Below are positions 36,701-45,441 of a DNA stretch of 64,000 nucleotides, one piece after another. The notes under the pieces were generated by a model. It did no database searches and was not told the DNA's origin. It saw only the letters and a list, made by a program, of their open reading frames with translations. The position numbers were made by a program, and so were the translations under genes. Positions within the stretch are counted from its first letter, which is position 1; each line of letters opens with the position of its first letter. The stretch spans positions 1-64,000 of the forward strand of contig NZ_QTPO01000009.1 in assembly GCF_003853645.1 (NCBI RefSeq), given 5' to 3'. Source of the stretch: Burkholderia sp. Bp9143 (GTDB taxonomy: Bacteria; Pseudomonadota; Gammaproteobacteria; Burkholderiales; Burkholderiaceae).

Positions 36701-36839
36701 TTTCGACGGTGCGCGCCAGCTTGTACTGTCGGACCTCGGCGAGCGCTTCCGTCGGAGAAAAGCCCATCAGGGCAAGACTCGATCCGGCAAGCGACGTGGC
36801 CGTCACCTTCAGGAACTGGCGCCGGGACATTTGTAGCAT
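33768..36839 (-). CDS. fdoG: Selenocysteine-containing formate dehydrogenase, catalytic (alpha) subunit
   Basis: 1023 residues with one in-frame UGA (36249-36251) read as selenocysteine in [21 protein letters not shown]. The N-terminus [19 protein letters not shown] is a twin-arginine (Tat) signal, so the enzyme faces the periplasm. [16 protein letters not shown], with the later CPKGASL, binds the [4Fe-4S] cluster. The remainder is the molybdopterin-guanine-dinucleotide oxidoreductase fold, ending in a dinucleotide-binding domain ([19 protein letters not shown]). It oxidises formate to CO2. I read from ATG 36839 because the Tat signal begins there; a start at 36902 is less likely. Neighbours fdoH, fdoI, fdhE and selA-selB-selC complete the system. 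Confidence 0.96.
36211..36251 (-). promoter_or_regulatory. SECIS element of fdoG (UGA recoding signal)
   Basis: Directly after the UGA, on the minus strand, come CATGGCCCGACGG then TGGCAGGTCTTGCCCC. The order of GGCCC and GCAGGTCT copies the E. coli fdhF/fdnG SECIS, with GGTCT in the apical loop bound by SelB. Confidence 0.85.
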
Positions 36840-36979
36840 GATGGTCTCGGCGTTTTTGTGGGGTGGGGGGAAACTGAAAGGAATTATAGACAGTTCAAGC
36901 AACTATGATCGAATCCTCGGATCAATACTGGTTTACCTGATCCACCGATGTCCCGCGTCCACCGCACCACCGAACCGTC

Positions 36980-37912
36980 ATGAAACGACCGATCACGTCC
37001 GAAGCCACCCGTCTCGCGCAACAACAGGCCAACTGGGCACTCAACGCGTTCAAGCGCTTCTCCTCCGACCGCTGCTCGGCGATGGCCGCGAGCATCGCGT
37101 TCTTCTCGGCGTTCTCGCTCGCGCCGACGCTCGTGATGGTGATCGCCGTGGCCGGCTGGTTCTACGGCGACGACGCCGCGCGCGGCCAGGTGTTCGAGCA
37201 GGCACACCAGTTGATCGGCGACGATGCGGCGGCCAGCATCCAGACGATCGTGCAGAACGCGCATCGCGCGGGCGAGCGCGGCGGCATCGCGACGCTGATC
37301 TCGTTCGCCGCCCTCGCGCTCGGCGCGTCGGCGACGTTCGCATCGCTGAACACCGCGCTGAGCGTGATCTGGCCGAGCACGGAAAACCGCTGGTCGAGCA
37401 TGCTCGGGCTCGTGCGCGTGCGGCTCGTTTCGTTCGGGCTCGTGCTCGGCGTTGCGTTCCTGCTGATCGTGTCGCTCGTGCTCGATACCGCGATCACGTT
37501 CATCGGCACCTGGCTGCTCGGCGATTCACCGTACGTCGCGATCACCAACCTGCTGCAGTTCTTCGTCGGCATCGCGGTGCTCGCGGGCGCGTTCGGCGCG
37601 CTGATGAAGTTCCTGCCCGATGCGCGCGTCGCGTGGCGCGACGCGATGATCGGCGGGATCGTGTCCGCGATCCTGTTCTCCGGCGGCAAGAAGCTGTTCG
37701 CGCTGTATCTCGCACATGCGGGCACGGCAAGTGCGTTCGGCGCGGCCGGATCGTTCGCGGTCCTGCTGATGTGGCTGTACTTCTCGGCGGCCGTGCTGCT
37801 GCTCGGCGCGGAATTCGCGGCCGCGCGCGGCGATGCGCATCGCCGCACCGGCAACGTTGCGGCCGTGTCCGCGCCGACGGATCGCGCCGCCGATCGCGCA
37901 AGCGGCAACTGA
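36980..37912 (+). CDS. YihY/UPF0761-family inner-membrane protein
   Basis: A 310-residue protein with about six membrane helices. The family signature is CSAMAASIAFFSAFSLAPTL near the N-terminus, then FAALALGASATFASLNTALS and a C-terminal FAVLLMWLYFSAAVLLLGAE. These proteins were once called ribonuclease BN or BrkB; their true role is unknown. The ATG at 36980 lacks a strong ribosome site, but the helix pattern starts soon after it. It is divergent from fdoG with about 140 bases between. Confidence 0.85.
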   Translation: MKRPITSEATRLAQQQANWALNAFKRFSSDRCSAMAASIAFFSAFSLAPTLVMVIAVAGWFYGDDAARGQVFEQAHQLIGDDAAASIQTIVQNAHRAGERGGIATLISFAALALGASATFASLNTALSVIWPSTENRWSSMLGLVRVRLVSFGLVLGVAFLLIVSLVLDTAITFIGTWLLGDSPYVAITNLLQFFVGIAVLAGAFGALMKFLPDARVAWRDAMIGGIVSAILFSGGKKLFALYLAHAGTASAFGAAGSFAVLLMWLYFSAAVLLLGAEFAAARGDAHRRTGNVAAVSAPTDRAADRASGN

Positions 37913-38317
37913 TTCCCCACGTATTGCTTCCCGCGTGGCCGCATCGTCGCCCTACGCGACTGCCTTCCTTTCCGCAACCACCCCGCCCGCCCCGTGTTGA
38001 TGCGTTCCTTGCATCGGCGCGCGATGCATGCCGCAACGGCAAACGTTTGCATACCCCGATTTCCGTGCGCCAACCGGCGAAACTTGCCCCTCCTGTGCCG
38101 GACGCACCAACTGTTGCAACAATCGCAGCGCAGCAAATGTCAACTATTTCAAAAAGAGGAACAGTCCTTGATGTGCTTGATATATATGAACTTTTTCTCG
38201 CTGTTACCTTTTCGAGACACTTTATTTTTTAAGCTTTCTTGCATGGATGGCACTGAGCTATTCTCCAATCCGCAACAAATAACGAATGACGAATCATTTG
38301 CGTGGAGATACTCAACG
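37913..38317. promoter_or_regulatory. Upstream region of the OmpC-type porin
   Basis: A 405-base gap. The first half is GC-rich with no gene seen. From about 38140 it turns AT-rich (TTGATATATATGAACTTTTTC, 38181 on; TTTATTTTTTAAGC near 38220), as expected for a strong porin promoter with a long leader. GGAGATA lies before the ATG at 38318. Confidence 0.45.
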
Positions 38318-39481
38318 ATGAAGAAACTCGCTCTCTCGACCCTCTCGCTCGCCCTGCTGGGTGCCGCTGGCGCTGCTCACGCTCAGTCGAGCGTGACGCT
38401 GTACGGTGTGCTCGACACGTCGATCGCGTTTGTCCATGGCAACAACGGCCAGGCCATCAACTCGTGGCAAATGCTGTCGGGTAACCTGCAAGGCCCGCGC
38501 TGGGGCTTGAAGGGTACGGAAGACCTGGGTGGCGGCCTGAAGGCAATCTTCCAGTTGGAAAACGGTTTTGACGTCGGCACCGGCAAGCTGAACCAGGGTG
38601 GCCGCATGTTCGGTCGTCAGGCCTATGTCGGTCTGGACCACGCCCAATACGGTACGCTGACGCTGGGTCGCCAGTACGACCCGTCCGTCGATATGGTTCA
38701 AGCCGTGACGGCCGACAACTATTTCGGCAGCATCATGGCGACCCCGGGTGACGTCGACAACAACGACAACAGCATCCGCGTCAACAACGCGGTCAAGTAT
38801 GTGTCGCCGGTCTTCGCGGGCTTCCAGTTCGAAGGTATGTACGCACTGGGCGGCGTCGCGGGCCATACGGGCCAAGGCCAGACGTGGAGTGCCGCGGCAG
38901 CCTACAACAACGGCCCGATCGGCGTCGCTGCCAGCTTCCTGCGCGTGCAGAACGGCAACGATCGCTCCGTCGCCGCAGACGGCTGGTCGAGCCCGACGGC
39001 AACCGGCATCGGCGTCTCGAACAACCCGATCGTCGGCGCATACGCAACGGCGAAGGCAATCAACGTCGCGCAAATCGCTGGCCAGTACGGAATCGGCCCG
39101 GTGACGTTCGGCCTCGGCTACAGCAACGCGCAGTACAAGGCGGATAGCCTGTCGGCATTCGGGACGACCGAGAAGTTCAACACCGGTCGCGCATTCGTGA
39201 ACTACCAGGCATCGCCGGCACTGCTGCTGGGCGTCGGCTACTCGTACACGAAGGCGAGCGGCGACACGGACGCGAAATACCATCAGGTTGGCCTCGCAGC
39301 GGACTACTCGCTGTCGAAGCGCACGGACGTCTACCTGATCGGCGGCTACCAGCACGCCAGCGGCACGCAACGCGTGAGCGGCACCGCGACGCAGACCGCG
39401 GCAGCATCTATCGGCTCGTACGGCTACACCGGCACGAAGTCGCAAGAGCTGGTCGCTCTCGGCCTGCGCCACAAGTTCTAA
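38318..39481 (+). CDS. Outer-membrane porin, OmpC/Gram-negative porin type
   Basis: A 387-residue trimeric porin. MKKLALSTLSLALLGAAGAA and HAQ form a signal peptide with cleavage after HAQ. SSVTLYGVLDTSIAFVH starts the barrel and the motif GRQAYVGLDHAQYGTLTLGR is typical of Burkholderia porins. It ends ELVALGLRHKF with the terminal phenylalanine. The ATG at 38318 follows GGAGATACTCAACG. Codon use is narrower (CGC, CTG, GGC favoured) than its neighbours, in line with high expression. A strong terminator follows. Confidence 0.93.
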   Translation: MKKLALSTLSLALLGAAGAAHAQSSVTLYGVLDTSIAFVHGNNGQAINSWQMLSGNLQGPRWGLKGTEDLGGGLKAIFQLENGFDVGTGKLNQGGRMFGRQAYVGLDHAQYGTLTLGRQYDPSVDMVQAVTADNYFGSIMATPGDVDNNDNSIRVNNAVKYVSPVFAGFQFEGMYALGGVAGHTGQGQTWSAAAAYNNGPIGVAASFLRVQNGNDRSVAADGWSSPTATGIGVSNNPIVGAYATAKAINVAQIAGQYGIGPVTFGLGYSNAQYKADSLSAFGTTEKFNTGRAFVNYQASPALLLGVGYSYTKASGDTDAKYHQVGLAADYSLSKRTDVYLIGGYQHASGTQRVSGTATQTAAASIGSYGYTGTKSQELVALGLRHKF

Positions 39482-39534
39482 GAAGTACGTTTCCGGTGTG
39501 CATGGCGTCTCCGACGCCATGTCGCCGAACTGCA

Positions 39535-39572
39535 AAACCAGTCACCGGTTTCGGCCGTGGCTGGTTTTTTTT
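39535..39572 (+). terminator. Terminator of the OmpC-type porin gene
   Basis: AACCAG and CTGGTT, with inner CAC/GTG and CGG/CCG pairs, close a hairpin followed by eight T. A smaller hairpin (ATGGCGTC/GACGCCAT) lies just before, at about 39502-39521. Confidence 0.85.
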
Positions 39573-39950
39573 CGTCCGTTGCCGGCGCCGCCGTGGCGGG
39601 CCGCGACCGTGGCCGGGACTTGGGTACGGCAGCCGGCCGGGAGCGGCTTCTGGGCCACCTGTCGCGCGCTGAAAGCCTATCCGGACACCCCTCGCTATCC
39701 GACGGCCGCATGCGGCCGCTCAGACGCACGCCGCCCCGGTTGCCACCGCGCGGACCACCCCATCACCCCTGACGCGCGACAACAGCATCCGGCATCACAA
39801 CGGACGCATGCCCGTCCCCCCAGCCGATTTCGATACCGCGACGCGAAGCACTATGCTTCGACGTGTCGATTTCGATGACCTTCGTCCGTCGTATCGATGG
39901 CGGCACGCAGATTGCCCCGTTCCTCACCGACACCTGACAGGAGACGCTCC
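39573..39950. other. Gap without a recognisable gene
   Basis: GC-rich sequence between the porin terminator and the VOC-family gene. No start with ribosome site, no repeat and no RNA gene was recognised. The last 20 bases hold the ribosome site (AGGAGACG) of the next gene. Confidence 0.5.
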
Positions 39951-40424
39951 ATGACGATTCAGAAGATCACGCCGTTCCTCTGGTACTCGACGGAAGCCGA
40001 AGAAGCCGCGGCCTTCTATGCGGGCATTTTCCCGAACTCGCGCGTCGTGCGCGTCACGGCGGTGTCCGGCACCAGCGGCACCCGGATGGTCGAGTTCGAA
40101 CTGTTCGGGCAGCCGTTCATCGCGATGAGCCACCCGCGCACCGAGACGTTCAACCACGCGATCTCGCTGATGATCAGTTGCGGCGACCAGGCGGAACTCG
40201 ACCGCTACTGGAGCGCGCTGCTCGACAACGGCGGCACGGCCGACGGCTGCGGCTGGCTGCGGGACCGCTTCGGAGTCTCGTGGCAGATCGTGCCCGACGC
40301 ACTGATCCCGATGATGGCCGACCGCGACGAGGTCAAGGCGGCGCGTGTGGCCGCGGCCATGATGCAGATGACGAAGTTCGACGTCGCCGCGCTGAAGGCC
40401 GCATACGCAGGCACGGCGGGCTGA
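39951..40424 (+). CDS. VOC-superfamily protein, PhnB/3-demethylubiquinone methyltransferase-like
   Basis: A 157-residue cytosolic protein with two beta-alpha-beta-beta-beta modules. KITPFLWYSTEAEEAAAFYA then FPNSRVVRV, VEFELFGQPFIAMS and WLRDRFGVSWQIVPDALIPM are typical of the PhnB-like branch, often named 3-demethylubiquinone-9 3-methyltransferase without proof. ATG 39951 lies behind AGGAGACG. Metal ligands are not obvious, so the activity is unknown. Confidence 0.82.
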   Translation: MTIQKITPFLWYSTEAEEAAAFYAGIFPNSRVVRVTAVSGTSGTRMVEFELFGQPFIAMSHPRTETFNHAISLMISCGDQAELDRYWSALLDNGGTADGCGWLRDRFGVSWQIVPDALIPMMADRDEVKAARVAAAMMQMTKFDVAALKAAYAGTAG

Positions 40425-40564
40425 CGAAGCCACGAAGCGCTGCGCGCCCTTCGCGGGGGCATCGGCACGCCCGTGAGGCGCGTACGGCCCGCGCATGACC
40501 GCAGCCATCGACGGGATTGCATCGCACCGTGACGCAATAGTGGACAACGGCCGTTCGCGCACCG

Positions 40565-41366
40565 CTACGCAGACAGCCTCGCTTCGACGACCCGTCGCAC
40601 GTAGCGCACGAATGCGGCGACCGGTTCGCCGGACAGCAGCGCATCGTCGCCGTCGCCGCGCAGATGGACGGTACGCGCGGCCGACAGGACGGGACGGTAC
40701 GCGTCGGGCAGGCGGTCCAGTATCCAGTACCCACGCCGCGGCGACGTCCTTCGGCGCGATCCTGCCGGTCGCGGCGCTGTACCAGATGCGTGCGAGCGCA
40801 AGCACGACGTTGCATTCGTCGCCGCGCCAGTCCGGCTCGGCATGCCACTGCGCAACGGTGGCGAGGAGCGCGGCGACGAAATCGCATGCGGACACCACGT
40901 CGAACCACGCGGCCGCGCGCGGCCCGAGCAACACAACGTCGTGCTGCCGCACCTTCGTCAACAGAATCGCCAGATCGTGATCGACGCACGCCGGCTCGAC
41001 GATGCCCGCACGCAGATCGCGGCGCAGCCATTCGCCGAACTGCTGCTCGCGCCGGGCCGGATGACGCCACGGCACCACGTCGCCACGCACGACGACGGTC
41101 ACTTCGAGCGCGCGCATGTGCGCCACGCTCCCTGGCGGCGCGGACACATCGAGCAAGTCGAGCATCAGCGCGCGCCGCACCGCTTCGCCCGGCGACACGG
41201 CGACCGTCACCAGCAGGTCGATGTCGCTGCGCGGTTTCAGCCCGCCGTCGAGCGCCGAGCCGAACAGATGCATCGCCAGCAGCGTCGTGCCGAGATGCCG
41301 TTCGATCGTGGCGCACACAGCAGCCACCTGGCCGGCGATCCCGACGGGAACGATCGCTGCATTCAT
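40565..41366 (-). pseudogene. aadA-like aminoglycoside nucleotidyltransferase, broken by a 7-bp tandem duplication
   Basis: From ATG 41366 the frame gives VCATIERHLGTTLLAMHLFG, GSALDGGLKPRSDIDLLVTV (the nucleotidyltransferase GS-x-D-x-D motif), EVTVVVRGDVVPWRHPARRE and APKDVAAAWVLD. The match to ANT(3'')/AadA proteins is good. At 40716-40729 the heptamer TCCAGTA occurs twice in a row. With one copy removed the frame would read AWVLDRLPDAYRPVLSAART and end normally at 40565 (RYVRRVVEARLSA). With both copies the frame is lost. If functional it would give streptomycin/spectinomycin adenylylation, about 266 residues long. Confidence 0.85.
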
Positions 41367-41534
41367 GACGCGAGACACGCGCGCAACGTGCGGCGATGCG
41401 AGGCCGCGCGCCGGCACGAACATGACGATCCGGCCGTCCGCACAAGCGGCTCGCAGCACCGGACACGCATCACGTCACGCCGCATCCGCGCTGTGCGATG
41501 CCGACACCGCCGCGCGATTTGCGCAGCGCAATAA

Positions 41535-41562
41535 AAATCCCCGCACGCTTTCGCGTACGGGG
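41535..41562 (-). terminator. Terminator of the HU-type gene
   Basis: ATCCCCGCACGC and GCGTACGGGGAT enclose a short TTTC loop. On the minus strand a T-run (AAAAA at 41531-41535 on the plus strand) follows. It lies 55 bases after the HU stop at 41617. Confidence 0.85.
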
Positions 41563-41616
41563 ATCGTCGGACATCGCAACGGCCGCCGACATGCATTCGG
41601 CGGCCGTTACGCGGCA

Positions 41617-42066
41617 TTACGCAGCCGCGTCCTTCAGCTTCTTCAGCGCACGTGCCTTCACGCGCACGCTGGCCGGCTTTGCCGGGAACCAGCGCTCTTC
41701 GCCCGTGAACGGATCCTTGCCGAAGCGCTTCTTCTTCGCCGGCACGACTTGCGCCGTGATCTTCAGCAGACCCGGCAGCGTGAACTCGCCTGCGCCCTTC
41801 TTGTGGACCGAGCCCAGCACGACGTTCTCGAGTGCGACGAGCACTGCCTTGACCGCCTTCACTTCGACAGCTGCGCGCTCAGCGATGTGCGTTGCGAGCG
41901 ATGCCTTCGTGAACTTGTCCTTCAGCGGCGTCGGAGCGGCCGGTGCTGCCTTTGCGACAGCCTTCTTGGCCACTACTTTCTTCGCGGGCGCAGCCTTTTT
42001 GGCAGCCACTTTCTTGGTGGCCGGTGCGGCAGCCTTCTTGGCCACCTTTTTTGCGGAAGTCGCCAT
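41617..42066 (-). CDS. HU/IHF-family DNA-binding protein with Lys/Ala-rich N-terminal tail
   Basis: A 149-residue nucleoid protein. Residues 1-45 are a histone H1-like tail of AKK, PAKK and AAKK repeats. Residues about 47-149 are an HU domain: LKDKFTKASLATHIAERAAV, LGSVHKKGAGEFTLPGLLKI and GKDPFTGEERWFPAKP. Such tailed HU proteins are common in Burkholderia. ATG 42066 follows TAGGAGA. It probably compacts DNA and affects transcription broadly. It is not part of the exopolysaccharide operon. Confidence 0.92.
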   Translation of the reverse strand: MATSAKKVAKKAAAPATKKVAAKKAAPAKKVVAKKAVAKAAPAAPTPLKDKFTKASLATHIAERAAVEVKAVKAVLVALENVVLGSVHKKGAGEFTLPGLLKITAQVVPAKKKRFGKDPFTGEERWFPAKPASVRVKARALKKLKDAAA

Positions 42067-42334
42067 GTTTCTCCTACCAGGTGTGGTCGTTGGATACACG
42101 AAGCGTGCAACGCGCGCGCTTCAACGCCGGATTCTACAAGCGCCGTGACGCTTCGTGCAGTACTTTTATGCGTTTTCGCGGGGTTTCCCGCAGGTTTTGT
42201 TGCGCGCGACCGACTTCGTCGACGTTCGAGCATCGAAAAACGCCTTCACGTATAGGTCGAAACGCGTCCGAACGCGAATTACGTTCGATATTTGCGCACC
42301 TATACTGACCTCGCTCAGTGCCCCGGATGCCTTC

Positions 42335-43453
42335 ATGCGCGAAGTCAGATACGTCAAAGGACTCGACGGCCTGCGAGCCATCGCCGTCATCCTCGTTTTC
42401 CTGTCCCACAAGGGCCACGTCCTCGCTGTCGACGTGGGCAAGCTCGGTGTGTGGACGTTTTTCTTCATCAGCGGATTCCTGATCGTCGGCGAACTGCATC
42501 GCAATCGTCAGGCGATCGAGTGCGGCACGATGACGCGCCGCCATGCGCTGGCGCTGTTCCTCGCGAAGCGCGCGCTGCGGATCTTTCCCGTCTACTACCT
42601 GCTGCTCGCCGCGCTCGCGATCGCGCACGCGCTGTTCTACCAGCGCGGCGTCAATCTCGGGCTCGCGTGGCACGCCACGTTCCTGTCGAATTACTGGATC
42701 GGCGTCGTCAAGGACGGCTGGCCGGGCTCCACGTCGCACTTCTGGAGCCTCGCGGTTGAGCAGCAGTTCTATCTGATTGCGCCGCTCACGCTGCTCACGG
42801 TGCCGGCCGCGCGTCACGTCGCGCTCGGCGTCGCGGCCGTCGCGCTGTGCGCGCTCGCGCATCTCGCGCTCTACGCGGTCGGCGCATCGCCGGTGCTGAT
42901 CTACGCGTTTTCCCCGTGGAATTTCGCGCTGATCGCGCTGGGCGGCGTCGGTGCGATGGCGCTCGCCGATCGCGGCCCGGACGTCGTCCGCTGCATTCCG
43001 CCCGGCTGGCTCGGCGCCGCCGGTGTCGTGTTCTTCCTCGCGCTGCCCGCGTTCACGACGCTGCCGGACATCGCAACGGGGCTCGCGGACCTCGGCCTGT
43101 CCGCATCGCTCGGCGCGCTGATGCTGTGGATCGTCACCGAACCCGACCATCCGGCCGTGGCACTGCTCGACTGGGCCCCGCTCGTCTATCTCGGCACGAT
43201 CAGCTACGGCTTCTACCTGTTCCACAACCTGATTCCGGCACGTTTCGGCGAGATGCCCGCGCTGTTCGCGCACGTACCGATGCCCGGAATCGTCCGGGAA
43301 GTGCTGCCGGAACTGCTGCAGTTCGCGCTTGCCGTGCTGCTCGCGCATCTGTCGTGGCGCTATCTGGAAAGGCGTTTGCTCGACTTCAAGAAGCCGATCG
43401 CCGCGATGCTGGCCCGGTACTTCGTCGCGCGGCCGAGCACATCGCCGCGCTGA
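42335..43453 (+). CDS. bceU: Membrane acyltransferase (acyltransferase 3 family), cepacian cluster
   Basis: A 372-residue inner-membrane protein with about ten helices. It starts [20 protein letters not shown], the family N-terminal motif with the catalytic histidine (SHK), and continues VWTFFFISGFLIVGELH and SLAVEQQFYLIAPLTLL. Such enzymes O-acetylate polysaccharides. By order it matches bceU, the last acyltransferase of the bce-II cluster; cepacian is acetylated. I chose ATG 42335 where the family similarity starts. It points opposite to galU/bceT. Confidence 0.8.
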   Translation: MREVRYVKGLDGLRAIAVILVFLSHKGHVLAVDVGKLGVWTFFFISGFLIVGELHRNRQAIECGTMTRRHALALFLAKRALRIFPVYYLLLAALAIAHALFYQRGVNLGLAWHATFLSNYWIGVVKDGWPGSTSHFWSLAVEQQFYLIAPLTLLTVPAARHVALGVAAVALCALAHLALYAVGASPVLIYAFSPWNFALIALGGVGAMALADRGPDVVRCIPPGWLGAAGVVFFLALPAFTTLPDIATGLADLGLSASLGALMLWIVTEPDHPAVALLDWAPLVYLGTISYGFYLFHNLIPARFGEMPALFAHVPMPGIVREVLPELLQFALAVLLAHLSWRYLERRLLDFKKPIAAMLARYFVARPSTSPR

Positions 43454-43890
43454 GCGGGGCACCGGGACGGACGCGGCGCACCCGGAAAACATGCGTCGGG
43501 GCCGGCGACGCCGGGCGCCGAAACAGTGCGGTGATCGGCCGTGTTCATCCATCAGTCCGAGACGCGCGTTGCATCGGTGGACAAACGCCCCCACCTGCGG
43601 CACCGGAATGCCTGGTCGCGACATCCATTGCGATTCGACACCCTGACCCGGCATCGACGGCTATCGCACCCCGCAACCGTCGTTCATCAAGCCGCCCGCG
43701 ACCGGCGCGTCGGCATCGGTTTCATCGCCGCCGCGGTGTCCTGCATCCCATGCATCGCGCAGCGCGGCACGCGAACCGGCATCGCCGCCTGGCGGCACAC
43801 CGGAATCGGCGCGCACGCACCCGGTCGAATCCGCCCGGATTCAGCACCGCCGATCACCCGCCGCCCCGTGCTTGCGCGTCGCCCGCACGC
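43454..43890. other. Gap without a recognisable gene
   Basis: GC-rich sequence between two converging genes. Frames are open on both strands but none has a ribosome site or known similarity. It ends in the bceT terminator. Confidence 0.5.
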
Positions 43891-43923
43891 AAAAAAGCCC
43901 CGACGCACGAGGCAGCCGGGGCC
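43891..43923 (-). terminator. Terminator of bceT
   Basis: GCCCCG at 43897-43902 pairs with CGGGGC at 43917-43922; on the minus strand six T follow (43891-43896). It lies 44 bases after the bceT stop. Confidence 0.8.
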
Positions 43924-43966
43924 AACGGAACAACCACCACCTGAAACAACGGAGCAGCGCGGCTGC

Positions 43967-44854
43967 TTATGCGACAGCAGCCAGCGCGGGCAGACAGGTA
44001 CGCAGGTACGCCTCGAATTCGCGGCTCACTTCCGGATGCTGGAGCGCGAGCTCGACGGTCGCCTTGAGATAGCCGATCTTGCTGCCGCAATCGAAACGCG
44101 TGCCGTAGTAGCGATACGCGAGCACCTGTTCGTTCGCGAGCAGCGACTGGACAGCGTCGGTGAGCTGCAGTTCGCCGCCGGCGCCCGGCTTGAGCTTGCG
44201 CAGGTGATCGAAGATCGTCGGCATGAACACGTAGCGGCCGACCACGCCGAGGTTCGACGGCGCGTCTTCCGGCGCCGGCTTCTCGATGATGCCCGACAGC
44301 TTGATGATGTCCTCTTCCCACTCGCGGCCTTCGACGACGCCGTACGAGCGGCTGTCCTCGCGCGGAATCGTCTCGACCCCGATCACCGAGCTGTGATAGT
44401 GGTCGAACACGTCGACGAGCTGCTTGAGCACCGGCTGTTCGCCGTGCAGCAGGTCGTCGGCGAGAATCACCGCGAACGGCTCGCCGTGCACGAGCTTCTC
44501 CGCGCACAGCACCGCATGACCGAGGCCGAGCGCTTCCGGCTGGCGCACGTAGAAGCAGTTCACGTGGCTCGGCTTGATGCCGCGCACGAGTTCGAGCAGC
44601 TTTTCCTTGCCGCGTGCCTCGAGTTCCGCCTCGATCTCGTACGACTTGTCGAAGTGATCCTCGATCGCGCGCTTGCTGCGCCCGGTCACGAAGATCATCT
44701 CGGTGATACCGGCGTTGATCGCTTCCTCGACCGCGTACTGGATCAGTGGCTTGTCGACGACGGGCAGCATTTCCTTCGGGCTCGCCTTCGTTGCCGGGAG
44801 GAACCGCGTGCCGAGACCGGCAACGGGGAACACGGCCTTGGTGACTTTCAACAT
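43967..44854 (-). CDS. bceT: UTP-glucose-1-phosphate uridylyltransferase
   Basis: A 295-residue enzyme making UDP-glucose from UTP and glucose-1-phosphate, a precursor for cepacian and other glycans. [20 protein letters not shown] and [18 protein letters not shown] are the nucleotide-binding signature; [20 protein letters not shown] and [19 protein letters not shown] complete the GalU fold. I chose ATG 44854, where the family begins; the long upstream frame is intergenic. It matches bceT of bce-II. It is transcribed towards bceU and away from bceS. Confidence 0.9.
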   Translation of the reverse strand: MLKVTKAVFPVAGLGTRFLPATKASPKEMLPVVDKPLIQYAVEEAINAGITEMIFVTGRSKRAIEDHFDKSYEIEAELEARGKEKLLELVRGIKPSHVNCFYVRQPEALGLGHAVLCAEKLVHGEPFAVILADDLLHGEQPVLKQLVDVFDHYHSSVIGVETIPREDSRSYGVVEGREWEEDIIKLSGIIEKPAPEDAPSNLGVVGRYVFMPTIFDHLRKLKPGAGGELQLTDAVQSLLANEQVLAYRYYGTRFDCGSKIGYLKATVELALQHPEVSREFEAYLRTCLPALAAVA

Positions 44855-45083
44855 GTTCGCATCCTGATTGCGTTGACTGCGCCGCGTCGCCCTGCGACCC
44901 GGCGCGATTGTTTTCCGAACGGCATATCGAGAATCGACGACACGGCCAATTCCACTCCGCTCATTTTCGATATGGACCGATTGCCCATGTTTCTGGAAAA
45001 AGAGATAATCTGCGAATCCGGTCGATATTGCCGAACCCGGCATCGCGACATAAACAAATTACCGATTTTCCGGATACAAATTC

Positions 45084-45227
45084 TTACGATTCGAATTCTT
45101 CGATATACGGGACGCCGCCCCGCTCGAGACCGGGGCGAATCGGCTCGTTCTTCAGCGCCTCGCGGTACGCCGACAGCACGGCCATGACCAGCAGTACTGC
45201 CGCGCTCGCGATCCAATGCATGTCCAT
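45084..45227 (-). CDS. Very small membrane protein (47 aa) between bceT and bceS
   Basis: ATG 45227 sits behind AAGGAGCTGCAAG, a full ribosome site. The peptide starts MDMHWIASAAVLLVMAVLSA (one membrane helix), then YREALKNEPIRPGLERGG and a short tail VPYIEEFES. It is too short for usual gene finding. The stop TAA is at 45084-45086. It lies on the same strand as bceT, 229 bases upstream of it. I know no family for it; a small helper of the exopolysaccharide machinery is one idea. Confidence 0.6.
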   Translation of the reverse strand: MDMHWIASAAVLLVMAVLSAYREALKNEPIRPGLERGGVPYIEEFES

Positions 45228-45441
45228 CTTGCAGCTCCTTGCATCAATCAACTGGAAGCTTCAAGCTATCAGAAAAAAATCGGCAAATAATTGTGGCGCC
45301 TGCGAAACCGCTTTCAGACAGGAATAAAACCACCATCTGAAATACCGTGATTTCGCGACAAGATTTTTTTATTCATTCGCTCGAATTCTTGCGCATTACG
45401 ATTGGACCATCCCCTTCATCCGTCGCAAGGAATCGAATCGC

